DNA of 64,000 nt from Ferrovibrio sp965278975 (GTDB lineage Bacteria > Pseudomonadota > Alphaproteobacteria > Ferrovibrionales > Ferrovibrionaceae), in the NCBI RefSeq assembly GCF_965278975.1, contig NZ_OZ257126.1, positions 2,418,001 to 2,482,000 of the forward strand, given 5' to 3'. Within the stretch, counting starts at the first letter, position 1, and the number at the start of each line of letters is the position of its first letter. The translations under genes and the position numbers were made by a program. Below the pieces are notes generated by a model. The model searched no databases and was not told the origin of the DNA. It saw only the letters and a list, made by a program, of their open reading frames with translations. This document shows positions 52,511-61,263 of this stretch, piece by piece.

Positions 52511-54904
52511 TCATTTGATGCGGACGGCACGCAGTCGCAAAGCGTTGGCAATCACACTCACCGACGATAGGGCCATGGCGGCCGCAGCAATAACAGGTGA
52601 CAGAAGCATTCCAAAAGCCGGATACAGCACCCCGGCTGCGATCGGTACACCCGCTGCATTGTAGATGAAGGCGAAGAACAGGTTCTGTCGGATGTTCCGC
52701 ATGGTCGCGGCCGAGAGGTGGCGGGCCTTCACGATGCCCTGAAGATCGCCCTTCAGCAGGGTGACGCCGGCACTTTCGATGGCGACGTCCGTCCCGGTCC
52801 CCATGGCAATGCCGACATCGGCGGCCGCAAGCGCGGGTGCGTCGTTCACGCCATCGCCGGCCATGGCCACCACACGGCCTTCGCCGCGCAGGCGCTCGAC
52901 GATGGCGCTCTTGCGGTCCGGCAGCACATCGGCCTCTACCTCTTCGATCCCGAGGCGTCGCGCCACGGCTTCGGCCGTGATGCGGTTGTCGCCCGTCAGC
53001 ATAACGACATGGATGCCATCTTCGCGCAGGGCGGCAAGCGCTGCTGGCGTCGTCTGCTTGACCGGATCGGATATCGCCAGGATACCGGCCACCTCCTGGT
53101 CGATGCCAAGATAGATGGCGGTTGCGCCGTCCTGGCGGAGTTCATCGGCCTGGTGACTGAACCGCTCCGCCGGCAGGCCGTGGCTGCGCAGGAAGTCAGC
53201 GTTGCCGATGACGACCTGATGGCCATCGATCCGTCCGACCACGCCTTTGCCGACCGGGCTGTCGAAGTCGGTCGCCGTGCCGAGCGCCATGCCGCGTTCA
53301 GCCGCCAATTGTACAATCGCCTGAGCCAGTGGATGCTCACTGCTCCGTTCGAGACTGGCTGCGAAATAAAGCAGTCTGTCCTGGCCAATCTGGGCCGTTG
53401 TGCGGATCTGGGTGAGCTTTGGCTTGCCTTCGGTCAGCGTTCCGGTCTTGTCGACCACGATGGTATCGACTTTTTCCATCCGCTCGAGTGCTTCTGCATT
53501 CTTGATCAGGACGCCGAGCTGGGCACCGCGCCCGACCCCGACCATGATCGACATTGGCGTCGCCAGGCCAAGCGCGCAGGGACAGGCGATAATCAGTACG
53601 GATACAGCAGCTACCAGTCCAAAGGTGAGGCGCGGCTCCGGGCCCCAGACAGCCCAGGCAGCAAACGCGAGGATCGCTACCACGATGACGGCAGGCACGA
53701 ACCAGCCGGCAACGTCGTCGGCAAGGCGCTGGATCGGGGCCCGACTGCGCTGGGCCTGCGCCACCATCTGGACGATCCGGGACAGCATGGTGTCATGGCC
53801 GACCTTATCGGCGCGCATGACGAATGACCCGGTCTGATTCATGGTTCCCGCGATCACCTTGCTGCCAGCTTCTTTGGTGACGGGCATCGATTCACCGGTG
53901 ACCATGGATTCATCCACGGCACAGCGGCCCTCCAGTACCTCGCCATCGACCGGCACCTTTTCGCCGGGCCTGACTCGCAAACGATTCCCGACCTGGATCA
54001 ATTCAGCAGGAATGTCCTCATCCGAGCCATCCGCCGCGATGCGCCTAGCCGTCTTCGGTGTCAGGTCCAGCAGGGCCTTGATCGCACCCGATGTCTGCTC
54101 ACGCGCCCGCAATTCCAGAACCTGGCCGAGCAGGACCAGCACAGTGATGACAGCTGCCGCCTCAAAATAGACTGCGACGGCGCCATCTGGCCCGCGAAAA
54201 GCCGGTGGAAAGAGGCCTGGATGAATGGTTGCTACCAGACTGTAGGCCCAGGCAATGCCTGTCCCCATGGCGATCAGGGTGAACATATTCAACTGGCGGG
54301 TTGCAATGGACACCGCACCGCGCTGGAAGAAGGGCCAGCCCGCCCACAGAACGACAGGTGTTGCCAAGACCAACTGGATCCAGTTCGACATCTGCTGCCC
54401 GACGACATGCAGGTTCAAGAGATGCCCGCCCATCTCGAGCATGAAGACGGGGATAGTCAGCCCCAGCCCGATCCAGAATCGCCGGGTCATATCGATCAGC
54501 TCGGGATTGGGCCCGCTGTCTGCCGAGACGATTTCCGGCTCAAGCGCCATGCCGCAGATCGGGCATGAGCCAGGCCCGGGCTGACGGATCTCAGGGTGCA
54601 TCGGGCAGGTATAGATGGTACCCGCCGCAGCCGGCGGCATGGCCGGCTTTACCTGCCTGGTCGTGTAACGGGCCGGATCAGCAGTGAACTTGGATTTGCA
54701 GCCGCCCGAGCAGAAGAAATAAGGCCGCCCCTCATGCTCTGCCTGATGAGCGGTTTTTGCCGGGTCGACCTGCATGCCACAGACCGGATCCCTCACTGTG
54801 TCCGGCGTGTCATGCTGATGACCGTGAGCATGATTATGTGCGGCTGGATCATGCCCATGATGATGGTCGTGGCTCGAATGGTCGTGGCGGCTGGTGTCGT
54901 TCAT
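52511..54904 (-). CDS. copA: Copper-translocating P-type ATPase
   Basis: A 797-aa P1B ATPase. The N-terminus is His-rich (first 35 residues), then a YHS domain (DPVCGMQVDPAKTA, FFCSGGC), then a heavy-metal-binding domain (CPMHPEI, CPICGMAL) in place of the usual CxxC HMA. Eight helices with CPCALGLATP, phosphorylation DKTGTLTEGKP, SSEHP and hinge GDGVNDAPALAAADVGIAMG follow. It exports Cu(I). The ATG at 54904 is chosen because the His-rich domain begins there. It is downstream of a small lipoprotein gene on the same strand. Confidence 0.92.
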   Translation of the reverse strand: MNDTSRHDHSSHDHHHGHDPAAHNHAHGHQHDTPDTVRDPVCGMQVDPAKTAHQAEHEGRPYFFCSGGCKSKFTADPARYTTRQVKPAMPPAAAGTIYTCPMHPEIRQPGPGSCPICGMALEPEIVSADSGPNPELIDMTRRFWIGLGLTIPVFMLEMGGHLLNLHVVGQQMSNWIQLVLATPVVLWAGWPFFQRGAVSIATRQLNMFTLIAMGTGIAWAYSLVATIHPGLFPPAFRGPDGAVAVYFEAAAVITVLVLLGQVLELRAREQTSGAIKALLDLTPKTARRIAADGSDEDIPAELIQVGNRLRVRPGEKVPVDGEVLEGRCAVDESMVTGESMPVTKEAGSKVIAGTMNQTGSFVMRADKVGHDTMLSRIVQMVAQAQRSRAPIQRLADDVAGWFVPAVIVVAILAFAAWAVWGPEPRLTFGLVAAVSVLIIACPCALGLATPMSIMVGVGRGAQLGVLIKNAEALERMEKVDTIVVDKTGTLTEGKPKLTQIRTTAQIGQDRLLYFAASLERSSEHPLAQAIVQLAAERGMALGTATDFDSPVGKGVVGRIDGHQVVIGNADFLRSHGLPAERFSHQADELRQDGATAIYLGIDQEVAGILAISDPVKQTTPAALAALREDGIHVVMLTGDNRITAEAVARRLGIEEVEADVLPDRKSAIVERLRGEGRVVAMAGDGVNDAPALAAADVGIAMGTGTDVAIESAGVTLLKGDLQGIVKARHLSAATMRNIRQNLFFAFIYNAAGVPIAAGVLYPAFGMLLSPVIAAAAMALSSVSVIANALRLRAVRIK

Positions 54905-54920
54905 GTTTTTCTCGTCTCGG

Positions 54921-55232
54921 TCAGTCGCTGTGGCAGTTGCCGGATTCGCGAATACTGCGCAGGGTATTTGTGCGATCGAACTCCATCCGCACCCGGCAAT
55001 GATGCAGACGCGGCGAAGGCGATCGGGGTGTCGCTGACGGAAGGCGATGTTCATCCATGATATAGGTCAGCACCTGTCGGTCATTGATCCAGGTCTCTGC
55101 ATCCGGCGATCCATACCGCTTGAGGATGTCTGCTCTGGGCAAGCCGATCAGATCATCGAATCTTGATGGCGTACCTGTCGCACAGGCAGCAGAAAGTATT
55201 GGCAGCAGCAGGATGAGGACCCGGATCGACAT
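54921..55232 (-). CDS. Small lipoprotein
   Basis: A 103-aa predicted lipoprotein with lipobox LSAAC. The mature part (FDDLIGLPRADILKRYGSPDAETWINDRQVLTYI) is like the SmpA/OmlA-type small outer-membrane lipoproteins. ATG 55232 is preceded by GGAGG. It stands 16 bases before the copper ATPase and may be co-transcribed. Confidence 0.72.
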   Translation of the reverse strand: MSIRVLILLLPILSAACATGTPSRFDDLIGLPRADILKRYGSPDAETWINDRQVLTYIMDEHRLPSATPRSPSPRLHHCRVRMEFDRTNTLRSIRESGNCHSD

Positions 55233-55409
55233 GATCAGCCTCCGCAATTTCTGCAGGCAAGAATCTGCTCCGATCAATGATCGAGCAGTCTTTAAGTTGG
55301 GTCCTTAACAATCAGAATATCGGAAAACTCATATTTTTCAAACGCGAAGCCGCCTGAGCCGACAGCCAGGCATGGTTTGCTCTAAAATTGGTAACCTCTC
55401 GTTCCGGCC

Positions 55410-55440
55410 TTGACCTTGCCATGCTGGAAGGTTGTATCGT
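55410..55440 (+). promoter_or_regulatory. Second CueR-type promoter
   Basis: -35 TTGACC (55410-55415), 19-base spacer, -10 TATCGT (55435-55440), with ACCTTGCC and GGAAGGT as dyad arms. Nearly identical in design to the promoter at 52236. It drives the long + copper operon that begins at 55448. Transcription would start close to the first ATG, so the leader is very short. Confidence 0.82.
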
Positions 55441-55447
55441 GCTCCCC

Positions 55448-55933
55448 ATGATGTCCAGTCAGACACAGATGACGCTTTCGCCGTGGCGGCGCCTTGCCGC
55501 CACTTTGGCGTTGTTTGCGCTTCTGTTTGCCGGGACCGTCTCCTCGCTTTCGCACAGCATGGCGATGGCAGCGACATCGAATACGATGATTACCGCTGTC
55601 TCCGGATCTCCTGGGCATGATCACGCAGATCAGGCCTCGGTGGCCGGTCATGATCATCAAGGTGTCAAAACCTCGAAGATCGATGCGACCACCGCCCATG
55701 AATTGGGCCTGCCGCATGATCACGATGCCATGGCAACCAGTGGCGACAGCGCACCTGGCAATTGCGATCAGGGCTGCATCCTGTGCAAGGACTGTGCGCT
55801 CTGCGGCCTGTTTGCATTCGGCGAACGGCCACTGACGGCCTTCGTGGCCTATTACGCGGGCTATGCACTGCCGGCGACCCAGTCGCCCGCAAGCCTTACG
55901 CCCGCACTTCCCTCCGAGCCTCCTCGAGTCTGA
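55448..55933 (+). CDS. CopL/DUF2946-like metal-binding protein
   Basis: A 161-aa protein with an N-terminal membrane segment (LAATLALFALLFAGTVSSL), His/Asp-rich repeats (GHDHADQ, GHDHQG, PHDHD) and a Cys cluster (CDQGCILCKDCALCGLF). The pattern is that of small periplasmic copper-response proteins of the CopL/DUF2946 type. Starts at 55448 or 55451 are both near the predicted transcript start; ATG 55469 is also plausible. First gene of the copper operon. Confidence 0.65.
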   Translation: MMSSQTQMTLSPWRRLAATLALFALLFAGTVSSLSHSMAMAATSNTMITAVSGSPGHDHADQASVAGHDHQGVKTSKIDATTAHELGLPHDHDAMATSGDSAPGNCDQGCILCKDCALCGLFAFGERPLTAFVAYYAGYALPATQSPASLTPALPSEPPRV

Positions 55934-56010
55934 TCGACGCCTGAGGATCGCCCCGCAGCACTACCTGCGGTCGATCATCCTTTCGTCGTTCAACTTGATG
56001 AGGCTTTTCC

Positions 56011-56331
56011 ATGTCTTCCTTGAGCTTTCGGTCAGCCCTTCTGGGCATGACCATGGGCCTTGTAGCGCAAGCTGCAGGGGCCGCAGAGCCGCCGGCCGGC
56101 CTGCTTGATCCGAATGCGCCGACCGCGCCGCTTCCCTATCAGTCCGCCTTCAGCGGCTATAAGCGCTCTCAATTCGAGGGCAAGACCGATTGGCGCAAAG
56201 CAAATGACACCGTGCGGGATGTCGGTGGCCATGTGGGGGCCATCAAATCGGACAGCACCGACGAGATGCCGGCCAAGGCCACGAGTGATGCAGCTCCGGC
56301 GGCCGGCGGCCATGCCGGACACGGCAAGTGA
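56011..56331 (+). CDS. Periplasmic protein of the copper operon
   Basis: A 106-aa protein with a signal peptide (cleavage after AGAAE) and a C-terminal His-rich tail (GGHAGHGK). The central segment (YQSAFSGYKRSQFEGKTDWRKANDTV) is commonly seen in short proteins before a TolC gene in copper operons. The role is not known. It abuts the TolC gene. Confidence 0.7.
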   Translation: MSSLSFRSALLGMTMGLVAQAAGAAEPPAGLLDPNAPTAPLPYQSAFSGYKRSQFEGKTDWRKANDTVRDVGGHVGAIKSDSTDEMPAKATSDAAPAAGGHAGHGK

Positions 56332-56339
56332 GGTCCGCC

Positions 56340-57758
56340 ATGATGACCCAAGCCATTACCATGCGCCGCCTCACCGCGAGCGTTGCCCTTGTCGCCTTAC
56401 TGGGCGCCTGCGCCGGCCCGGTTGCCAATCGTGCCTTCAAGGAGGTCGCATCCACCACGGAACAGCGCATCGGCCAGAAGCCGGTCTGGATCAAGTCCGA
56501 GGAGGATGAGGTCAAGGTCCGCAAGACCATCGACGAATTGCTGGCCAAGCCGTTGAGCGCCGATGACGCGGTCCAGGTCGCCCTGCTGAACAATCGCCGG
56601 CTGCAGGGCAACTTCTCCGAGCTCGGCATCGGCGCTGCCGATCTGACCAGCTCCTGGCGGCCAGAGAATCCTGGCTTCAGCTTTGCCCGACTGAGGCGTG
56701 GCCAGGAGATCGAGATCGAACGTTCGATCGGGATCGACGCCCTCAGCTTGCTGGTGTTGCCGATCACGGCCAGCATCGAAAGCCGGCGGTTCGAGCGGAC
56801 AAAACTCAATACTGCCACCGAAGTGCTGTCGCTGGCGGCCCAGACGAAGCGGGCCTGGTATGAGGCTGTGGCTGCCGAACAGACTGCTAAATATGTAGCC
56901 CAGGTCCGCGAGACGGCCGAAGTCCAGGCCGAACTAGCCCGCCGCATGCGCTCCGTCGGCAACTGGAACACGCTCGACTATGTCCGCGAGCGAATCTTCT
57001 ATGCCGATGCCACAGCCCGCCTGGCCAGGAGCCGGGTGATGGCCACGGCTGCCCGTGAGCGGCTCGGCCGTCTGATGGGTCTGTGGGGCAACGATATGGC
57101 CTACAAACTGCCGGACCGGCTGCCCACCCTGCCTGGCAGCCCGCGCAGCGTAGAGAATATCGAAGCCAAGGCGATCACCGAACGCCTCGATATCCAGATG
57201 GCCAAGGCCGACGTGTCCGCCCTGCAGAAGTCCTATGGGCTGACCAATGCGACCCGCTTCGTGAATGTCCTCGAAGTCGGTTTCCAGCGGAACAGCCAGA
57301 GCGAGGCCAAGGACCAGACCGGATACGAGGTCAGCTTCCAGGTTCCGCTGTTCGACTTCGGTGACGCCAAGGCGACCAAGGCCGAGCAGTATTATCTGCA
57401 GGCGGTGCATCGCCTGGCCGACACGGCGGTCAATGCCCGTTCGGCTGCGCGTGAGGCCTGGCTTGGCTACCAGACCAACTATGAGCTCGCCAAGCACTAT
57501 CAGGACGAGGTCATCCCGCTACGCCAGAAGGCGTCCGAGGAGATGGTGCAGCGTTACAACGGGATGCTGATCAGCGTATTCGAACTGCTGTCAGACGCCC
57601 GTGACCAGATCGCCGATGTCACTTCGGCGCTGGAAGCGCAGCGCGATTTCTGGATCGCCGATACCGACCTCACCTTTGTGACCATCGCGCCCGTCGAAGC
57701 CGGCACACCGGCTGGCGGCAATGCTGTTGCCGCTGCCCGCGCCGGCGGCGGTCACTGA
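56340..57758 (+). CDS. TolC-family outer-membrane lipoprotein
   Basis: A 472-aa outer-membrane efflux protein. The lipobox LLGAC predicts a lipid-anchored N-terminus. Long helices with TolC repeats follow (DDAVQVALLNNRRLQ, YEVSFQVPLFDFGDAKATKAEQYY). ATG 56340 is set by GAGG 7 bases upstream. Here it precedes a multicopper oxidase, not an RND pump, and the window has another TolC gene (61264) directly before the CusBA genes. Confidence 0.88.
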   Translation: MMTQAITMRRLTASVALVALLGACAGPVANRAFKEVASTTEQRIGQKPVWIKSEEDEVKVRKTIDELLAKPLSADDAVQVALLNNRRLQGNFSELGIGAADLTSSWRPENPGFSFARLRRGQEIEIERSIGIDALSLLVLPITASIESRRFERTKLNTATEVLSLAAQTKRAWYEAVAAEQTAKYVAQVRETAEVQAELARRMRSVGNWNTLDYVRERIFYADATARLARSRVMATAARERLGRLMGLWGNDMAYKLPDRLPTLPGSPRSVENIEAKAITERLDIQMAKADVSALQKSYGLTNATRFVNVLEVGFQRNSQSEAKDQTGYEVSFQVPLFDFGDAKATKAEQYYLQAVHRLADTAVNARSAAREAWLGYQTNYELAKHYQDEVIPLRQKASEEMVQRYNGMLISVFELLSDARDQIADVTSALEAQRDFWIADTDLTFVTIAPVEAGTPAGGNAVAAARAGGGH

Positions 57759-57776
57759 ACTTCTGGAGATACGAGC

Positions 57777-59075
57777 ATGTTCACCCGACGCAATCTCTTT
57801 TCTGCCGCCGCCACCGGTATCGCCGCTGCGGCCGTTAGCCGCTCGGCGCTCGCCGCCCTGCCGGAACCGGCCTATCCGGCCGGCCCCAAGACCGAGCCGC
57901 CGCCGTTGCCCAGCACCGGCCGGCCGTTCAATCCGGTCGTGACCCTGAACGGCTGGTCCGCGCCCTGGCGCATGAACGGCAAGTGGAAGGAATTCCACCT
58001 GGTCGCCGAACCGGTCGTGCGCGAACTTGCCCCCGGCATGAAAGCCAATCTGTGGGGCTATAACGGCCAGTCACCTGGCCCAACGATTGAAGCCGTCGAA
58101 GGTGATTGGGTCCGGCTGTTTGTCACCAACAAGCTGCCGGAACACACCACCATCCACTGGCATGGCCAAATCCTGCCGGCCGGCATGGATGGTGTCGGAG
58201 GCTTGAACCAGCCGCAGATCAGGCCAGGCGAGACGTACGTGTACGAATTCCAGCTGAAGAAATCCGGCACCTTCATGTACCATCCGCATGCCGACGAGAT
58301 GGTGCAGATGGCCATGGGCATGATGGGCATGTTCATCGTGCATCCGCGCGACCCGAACCAGTACCGGGTGGACCGCGACTTCGTCTTCCTGATGAACGCC
58401 TACGACATCGAACCGGGTGCGGCAACACCCAAGGTCGCAGAGATGACCAACTTCAATCTCTGGACCTGGAACAGCCGTGTCTTCCCCGGCATCGACACTC
58501 TGCCGGTGCGGATGGGCGATCGGGTGCGAATCCGGTTTGGCAACCTCACCATGACCAACCACCCGATCCACATGCATGGCTACGATTTTGCGGTCACCTG
58601 CACCGATGGCGGTTGGGTACAGCCATCGGCACGCTGGCCAGAAGTCACCATCGACTGCCCGGTCGGTGCCATGCGGGCATTTGAGTTCGACGCCGTGCAT
58701 CCGGGCGACTGGGCTTTCCACTGCCACAAGTCGCACCACACCATGAACGCCATGGGCCATGACGTGCCGACCATGATCGGCGTCGATCATCGCGGCATCT
58801 CCAAGCGCATGGTCTCGCTCATTCCCGACTACATGACCATGGGTGAGCGCGGCATGGCCGATATGGGCGAGATGGAAATGCCGCTGCCCGACAACACCCT
58901 GCCGATGATGACCGGCACTGGTCCGTTCGGGCCGATCGAGATGGGCGGCATGTTCACCGTCGTGAAGGTCCGCGAGGGTCTGGCCCGCGGCGATTACAAG
59001 GATCCCGGCTGGTACAAGAACCCGCCCGGTACGGTTGCCTACAAGTACAACGGCGACGTTAACAAGCGCGGCTGA
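57777..59075 (+). CDS. Multicopper oxidase
   Basis: A 432-aa periplasmic copper oxidase, probably oxidising Cu(I) to Cu(II). A Tat signal (TRRNLFSAAATGIAAAAV) leads. Copper ligands are HWHG (about residue 128), HPHADE (about 170), HPIHMHG (about 262) and HCHKSHHTMNAMGH (about 315-328), so all four motifs are present. The C-terminus is Met-rich (MGERGMADMGEMEMP, MGGMFTV), like the Met-rich regions of CueO/CopA proteins. Confidence 0.92.
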   Translation: MFTRRNLFSAAATGIAAAAVSRSALAALPEPAYPAGPKTEPPPLPSTGRPFNPVVTLNGWSAPWRMNGKWKEFHLVAEPVVRELAPGMKANLWGYNGQSPGPTIEAVEGDWVRLFVTNKLPEHTTIHWHGQILPAGMDGVGGLNQPQIRPGETYVYEFQLKKSGTFMYHPHADEMVQMAMGMMGMFIVHPRDPNQYRVDRDFVFLMNAYDIEPGAATPKVAEMTNFNLWTWNSRVFPGIDTLPVRMGDRVRIRFGNLTMTNHPIHMHGYDFAVTCTDGGWVQPSARWPEVTIDCPVGAMRAFEFDAVHPGDWAFHCHKSHHTMNAMGHDVPTMIGVDHRGISKRMVSLIPDYMTMGERGMADMGEMEMPLPDNTLPMMTGTGPFGPIEMGGMFTVVKVREGLARGDYKDPGWYKNPPGTVAYKYNGDVNKRG

Positions 59076-59105
59076 AGAGCCGTAACACTGCAGAAGGAAA
59101 ACTCA

Positions 59106-59618
59106 ATGCTCTCGAATCATCGCAAAATGATGCTCATGCTGGTCAGCGGCACGCTTAGCCTGGCGGCCGTCGCTGTCTCCGCAGCACCTGGCCATAGCGG
59201 CGGCCACGGTCATGACGACAAGAAGGGTGCCTACGATGGCCATGCCGCAGCCTTGGGCGAGCCTGGCGATCCGAAGGCCAATGCCCGGGTCATCAATGTC
59301 AACATGACGGACGAGATGCGCTTCAGCCCTGCGACCGTGATGGTCTCCCGCGGCGAGACGGTCAAGTTCGTGGTGAAGAACAGCGGTCAGCTTAAGCATG
59401 AGATGACGCTGGGCACCATGGATGAGCTGGTTGAGCATGCCACGGTGATGGAGAAGAACCCGGAGATGGAGCATGACGATCCCAATGCGGTGACCGTCGA
59501 TCCAGGCAAGACCAAGACCATCCTGTGGAAGTTCACCAAGGCAGGTACCTTCGATTATGGCTGCCTGGTTCCGGGCCACATGCAGGGTGGCATGAAGGGC
59601 AAGATCATCGTCCGCTAA
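59106..59618 (+). CDS. Cupredoxin-like copper protein
   Basis: A 170-aa periplasmic protein with signal peptide (cleavage near SAAPG), a His-rich linker (HSGGHGHDD) and a plastocyanin/azurin fold: ligands in LKHEM and YGCLVPGHMQGGMKG (His, Cys, His, Met). It could carry or buffer copper next to the oxidase. Confidence 0.88.
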   Translation: MLSNHRKMMLMLVSGTLSLAAVAVSAAPGHSGGHGHDDKKGAYDGHAAALGEPGDPKANARVINVNMTDEMRFSPATVMVSRGETVKFVVKNSGQLKHEMTLGTMDELVEHATVMEKNPEMEHDDPNAVTVDPGKTKTILWKFTKAGTFDYGCLVPGHMQGGMKGKIIVR

Positions 59619-59632
59619 TCAGGAAGGTCATT

Positions 59633-59833
59633 ATGTCCAACATCAGTTCCGTCGTGATTCTTCTGGTCCTGGCCGGGTGCGCCGCGCAGTCGAATCCACC
59701 CTTTCCGGTGGATCAGGCGGCCTGCGTAAAGCTTAGCCGGGCCGGCACGGCAGAGTACCGCCAATGCATCACGGATCGAGTAACGGCCTATGACGAGCGC
59801 TCGAACCGCTGGCGCGTTGAACAGTCAAACTGA
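59633..59833 (+). CDS. Small lipoprotein
   Basis: A 66-aa protein with lipobox LAGC and a short mature part with two Cys (AACVKLSRAG, YRQCITDRV). AGGAAGG precedes the ATG. The length and Cys pattern resemble the lipoprotein at 40999, suggesting a shared role. Function unknown. Confidence 0.65.
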   Translation: MSNISSVVILLVLAGCAAQSNPPFPVDQAACVKLSRAGTAEYRQCITDRVTAYDERSNRWRVEQSN

Positions 59834-59847
59834 AAAGGAGTTGCATC

Positions 59848-60147
59848 ATGAAAAAGCTTATCCTCGCCGCCGCCGTGTTTCTGGCTCTTGGTGGAGCTGG
59901 CCTTGACGCTTTTGCCCAGATGATGGGCAAAGGAGAAGGTGAAATCCGCAAGGTCGACAAGGACGCCAGCAAGATCACCATCAAGCATGGCCCGATCGAA
60001 GGCATGGATATGCCGGGTATGACCATGGTCTTCCAGGTGCGGGATTCGAGTCTGCTGGACAAGGCCAAGGTCGGAGAGACGGTCAATTTCACTGTGACCA
60101 AGGACAGTGGCGCCATGGTCGTGACCTCGGTCGAGCCCAAGAAATAA
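59848..60147 (+). CDS. CusF-like periplasmic copper-binding protein
   Basis: A 99-aa protein with signal peptide (cleavage near AFAQ). IRKVDKDASKITIKHGPIEGMDMPGMTMVFQV is the CusF pattern: His and two Met (PGMTM) bind Cu(I). The Trp that caps the copper in E. coli CusF is replaced by Met (MDMPG). AAAAGGAG precedes the ATG. Confidence 0.88.
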   Translation: MKKLILAAAVFLALGGAGLDAFAQMMGKGEGEIRKVDKDASKITIKHGPIEGMDMPGMTMVFQVRDSSLLDKAKVGETVNFTVTKDSGAMVVTSVEPKK

Positions 60148-60285
60148 AGGGCCGGCAGAGGCCTCCCCTGATCCGGACGGCGCCGTCGTGGGTCCTTCGG
60201 TCCGCCATTCGGTTAGGGGAGGTTTTGCTGGACATCGCCCATGCCGCTTAAGCTTAATTCCGTCTCTTTTCAGGTGACCAGCCGC

Positions 60286-60759
60286 ATGAAGGTCTGGCGT
60301 GACCATCATCATGTACCTCGGCGTCACGCTGCATGGGCGCTCATGCTGTTCGTTCTTGTGCTGCTGCTCCCACCAGCAGTTCGTGCCCATACGGAATTCG
60401 GTCCCCAGATCGATGTCGACCACGCCTTGATCGAGCCGCGCAACGGCACAAGTGCGGTCCTGAAATTCAGTATCCATAACAATACAGGCAGCATCATCCA
60501 CCTGCTGCGTGTCGACACGCCGATCGCATCCGGCAGCCGGATCATGTTCAATCCCGGCGATGGGCGCCAGCTGCAGCTGGACTCACTTGGCGTGAAACCA
60601 GAGCAGGCCCTCGATTTCGCCACATCCCATATGTGGGTCGAACTGACCGGGTTGCGTGAAACACTGCGCAACGGCGTGCATGTCCCCTTGCGCCTCATTT
60701 TCAATGCCGGGCAATGGGTCGACGTGGTCGGTGATGTCGGGCCGCATCATGATCATTGA
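60286..60759 (+). CDS. PCu(A)C-like periplasmic protein
   Basis: A 157-aa secreted protein with signal segment (AAWALMLFVLVLLLPPAVRAH) and a beta-sandwich (IDVDHALIEPRNGTSAVLKFSIHNN, ASGSRIMF, LRETLRNGVHVPLRLIFNAG) ending DVGPHHDH. It is a distant paralogue of the gene at 40539. The canonical His/Met copper set is not complete. CAGGTGA precedes the ATG at 60286; an upstream ATG at 60241 is less likely. Confidence 0.6.
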   Translation: MKVWRDHHHVPRRHAAWALMLFVLVLLLPPAVRAHTEFGPQIDVDHALIEPRNGTSAVLKFSIHNNTGSIIHLLRVDTPIASGSRIMFNPGDGRQLQLDSLGVKPEQALDFATSHMWVELTGLRETLRNGVHVPLRLIFNAGQWVDVVGDVGPHHDH

Positions 60760-60835
60760 TGATCTACCCGCGCTGGAATGCCCGTCCGACCTGCGTCACT
60801 TTGCCGTTGGGAACCGGGCAGAGTCGGTGTAGACT

Positions 60836-61204
60836 ATGCCCATGACCGCCGGTTGGGCTAAAGCGCTCCGTCTTTTGGTCGCCATCGGGCTTCTGCTGGG
60901 CCCTCTGGCGCCGATGAGTGCCAATTGCGCGCCGGCCAATGATGCCAGCACAGTTCAGTTGGAAATCATCCAGGCCTTGGCACCAGGTCACGATTGCTGC
61001 GACGAAGCCGATCAGGCCGGTCTCAATGGCAATGCTGATCTGTCGAAATGCAAGGTTGGTTGCATCGCTATTCCGGGCGTGAGCCTGCCTACGCAATCCG
61101 CCATGACCCGACTTACTGTTGTGGCTGAACCATCGTTCGTCGGCCGTGGCATCGCCGACTGGCTGCCGCCGCCGCTCTACGATCCGCCGATCCTCCGCTC
61201 CTGA
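60836..61204 (+). CDS. Small secreted Cys-rich protein
   Basis: A 122-aa protein with an N-terminal hydrophobic segment (LRLLVAIGLLLGPLAPM) and Cys at NCAP, HDCCDE and SKCKVGC. It resembles the small DUF2946/CopL-like proteins that precede CusCBA genes. The function is not assigned. The ATG at 60842 is also a possible start. Confidence 0.6.
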   Translation: MPMTAGWAKALRLLVAIGLLLGPLAPMSANCAPANDASTVQLEIIQALAPGHDCCDEADQAGLNGNADLSKCKVGCIAIPGVSLPTQSAMTRLTVVAEPSFVGRGIADWLPPPLYDPPILRS

Positions 61205-61263
61205 CCTGACCCACGGCCCGGCCTGCCGGGCCATGTCTGACGTCTGGAAACGGAGCATTTTCC

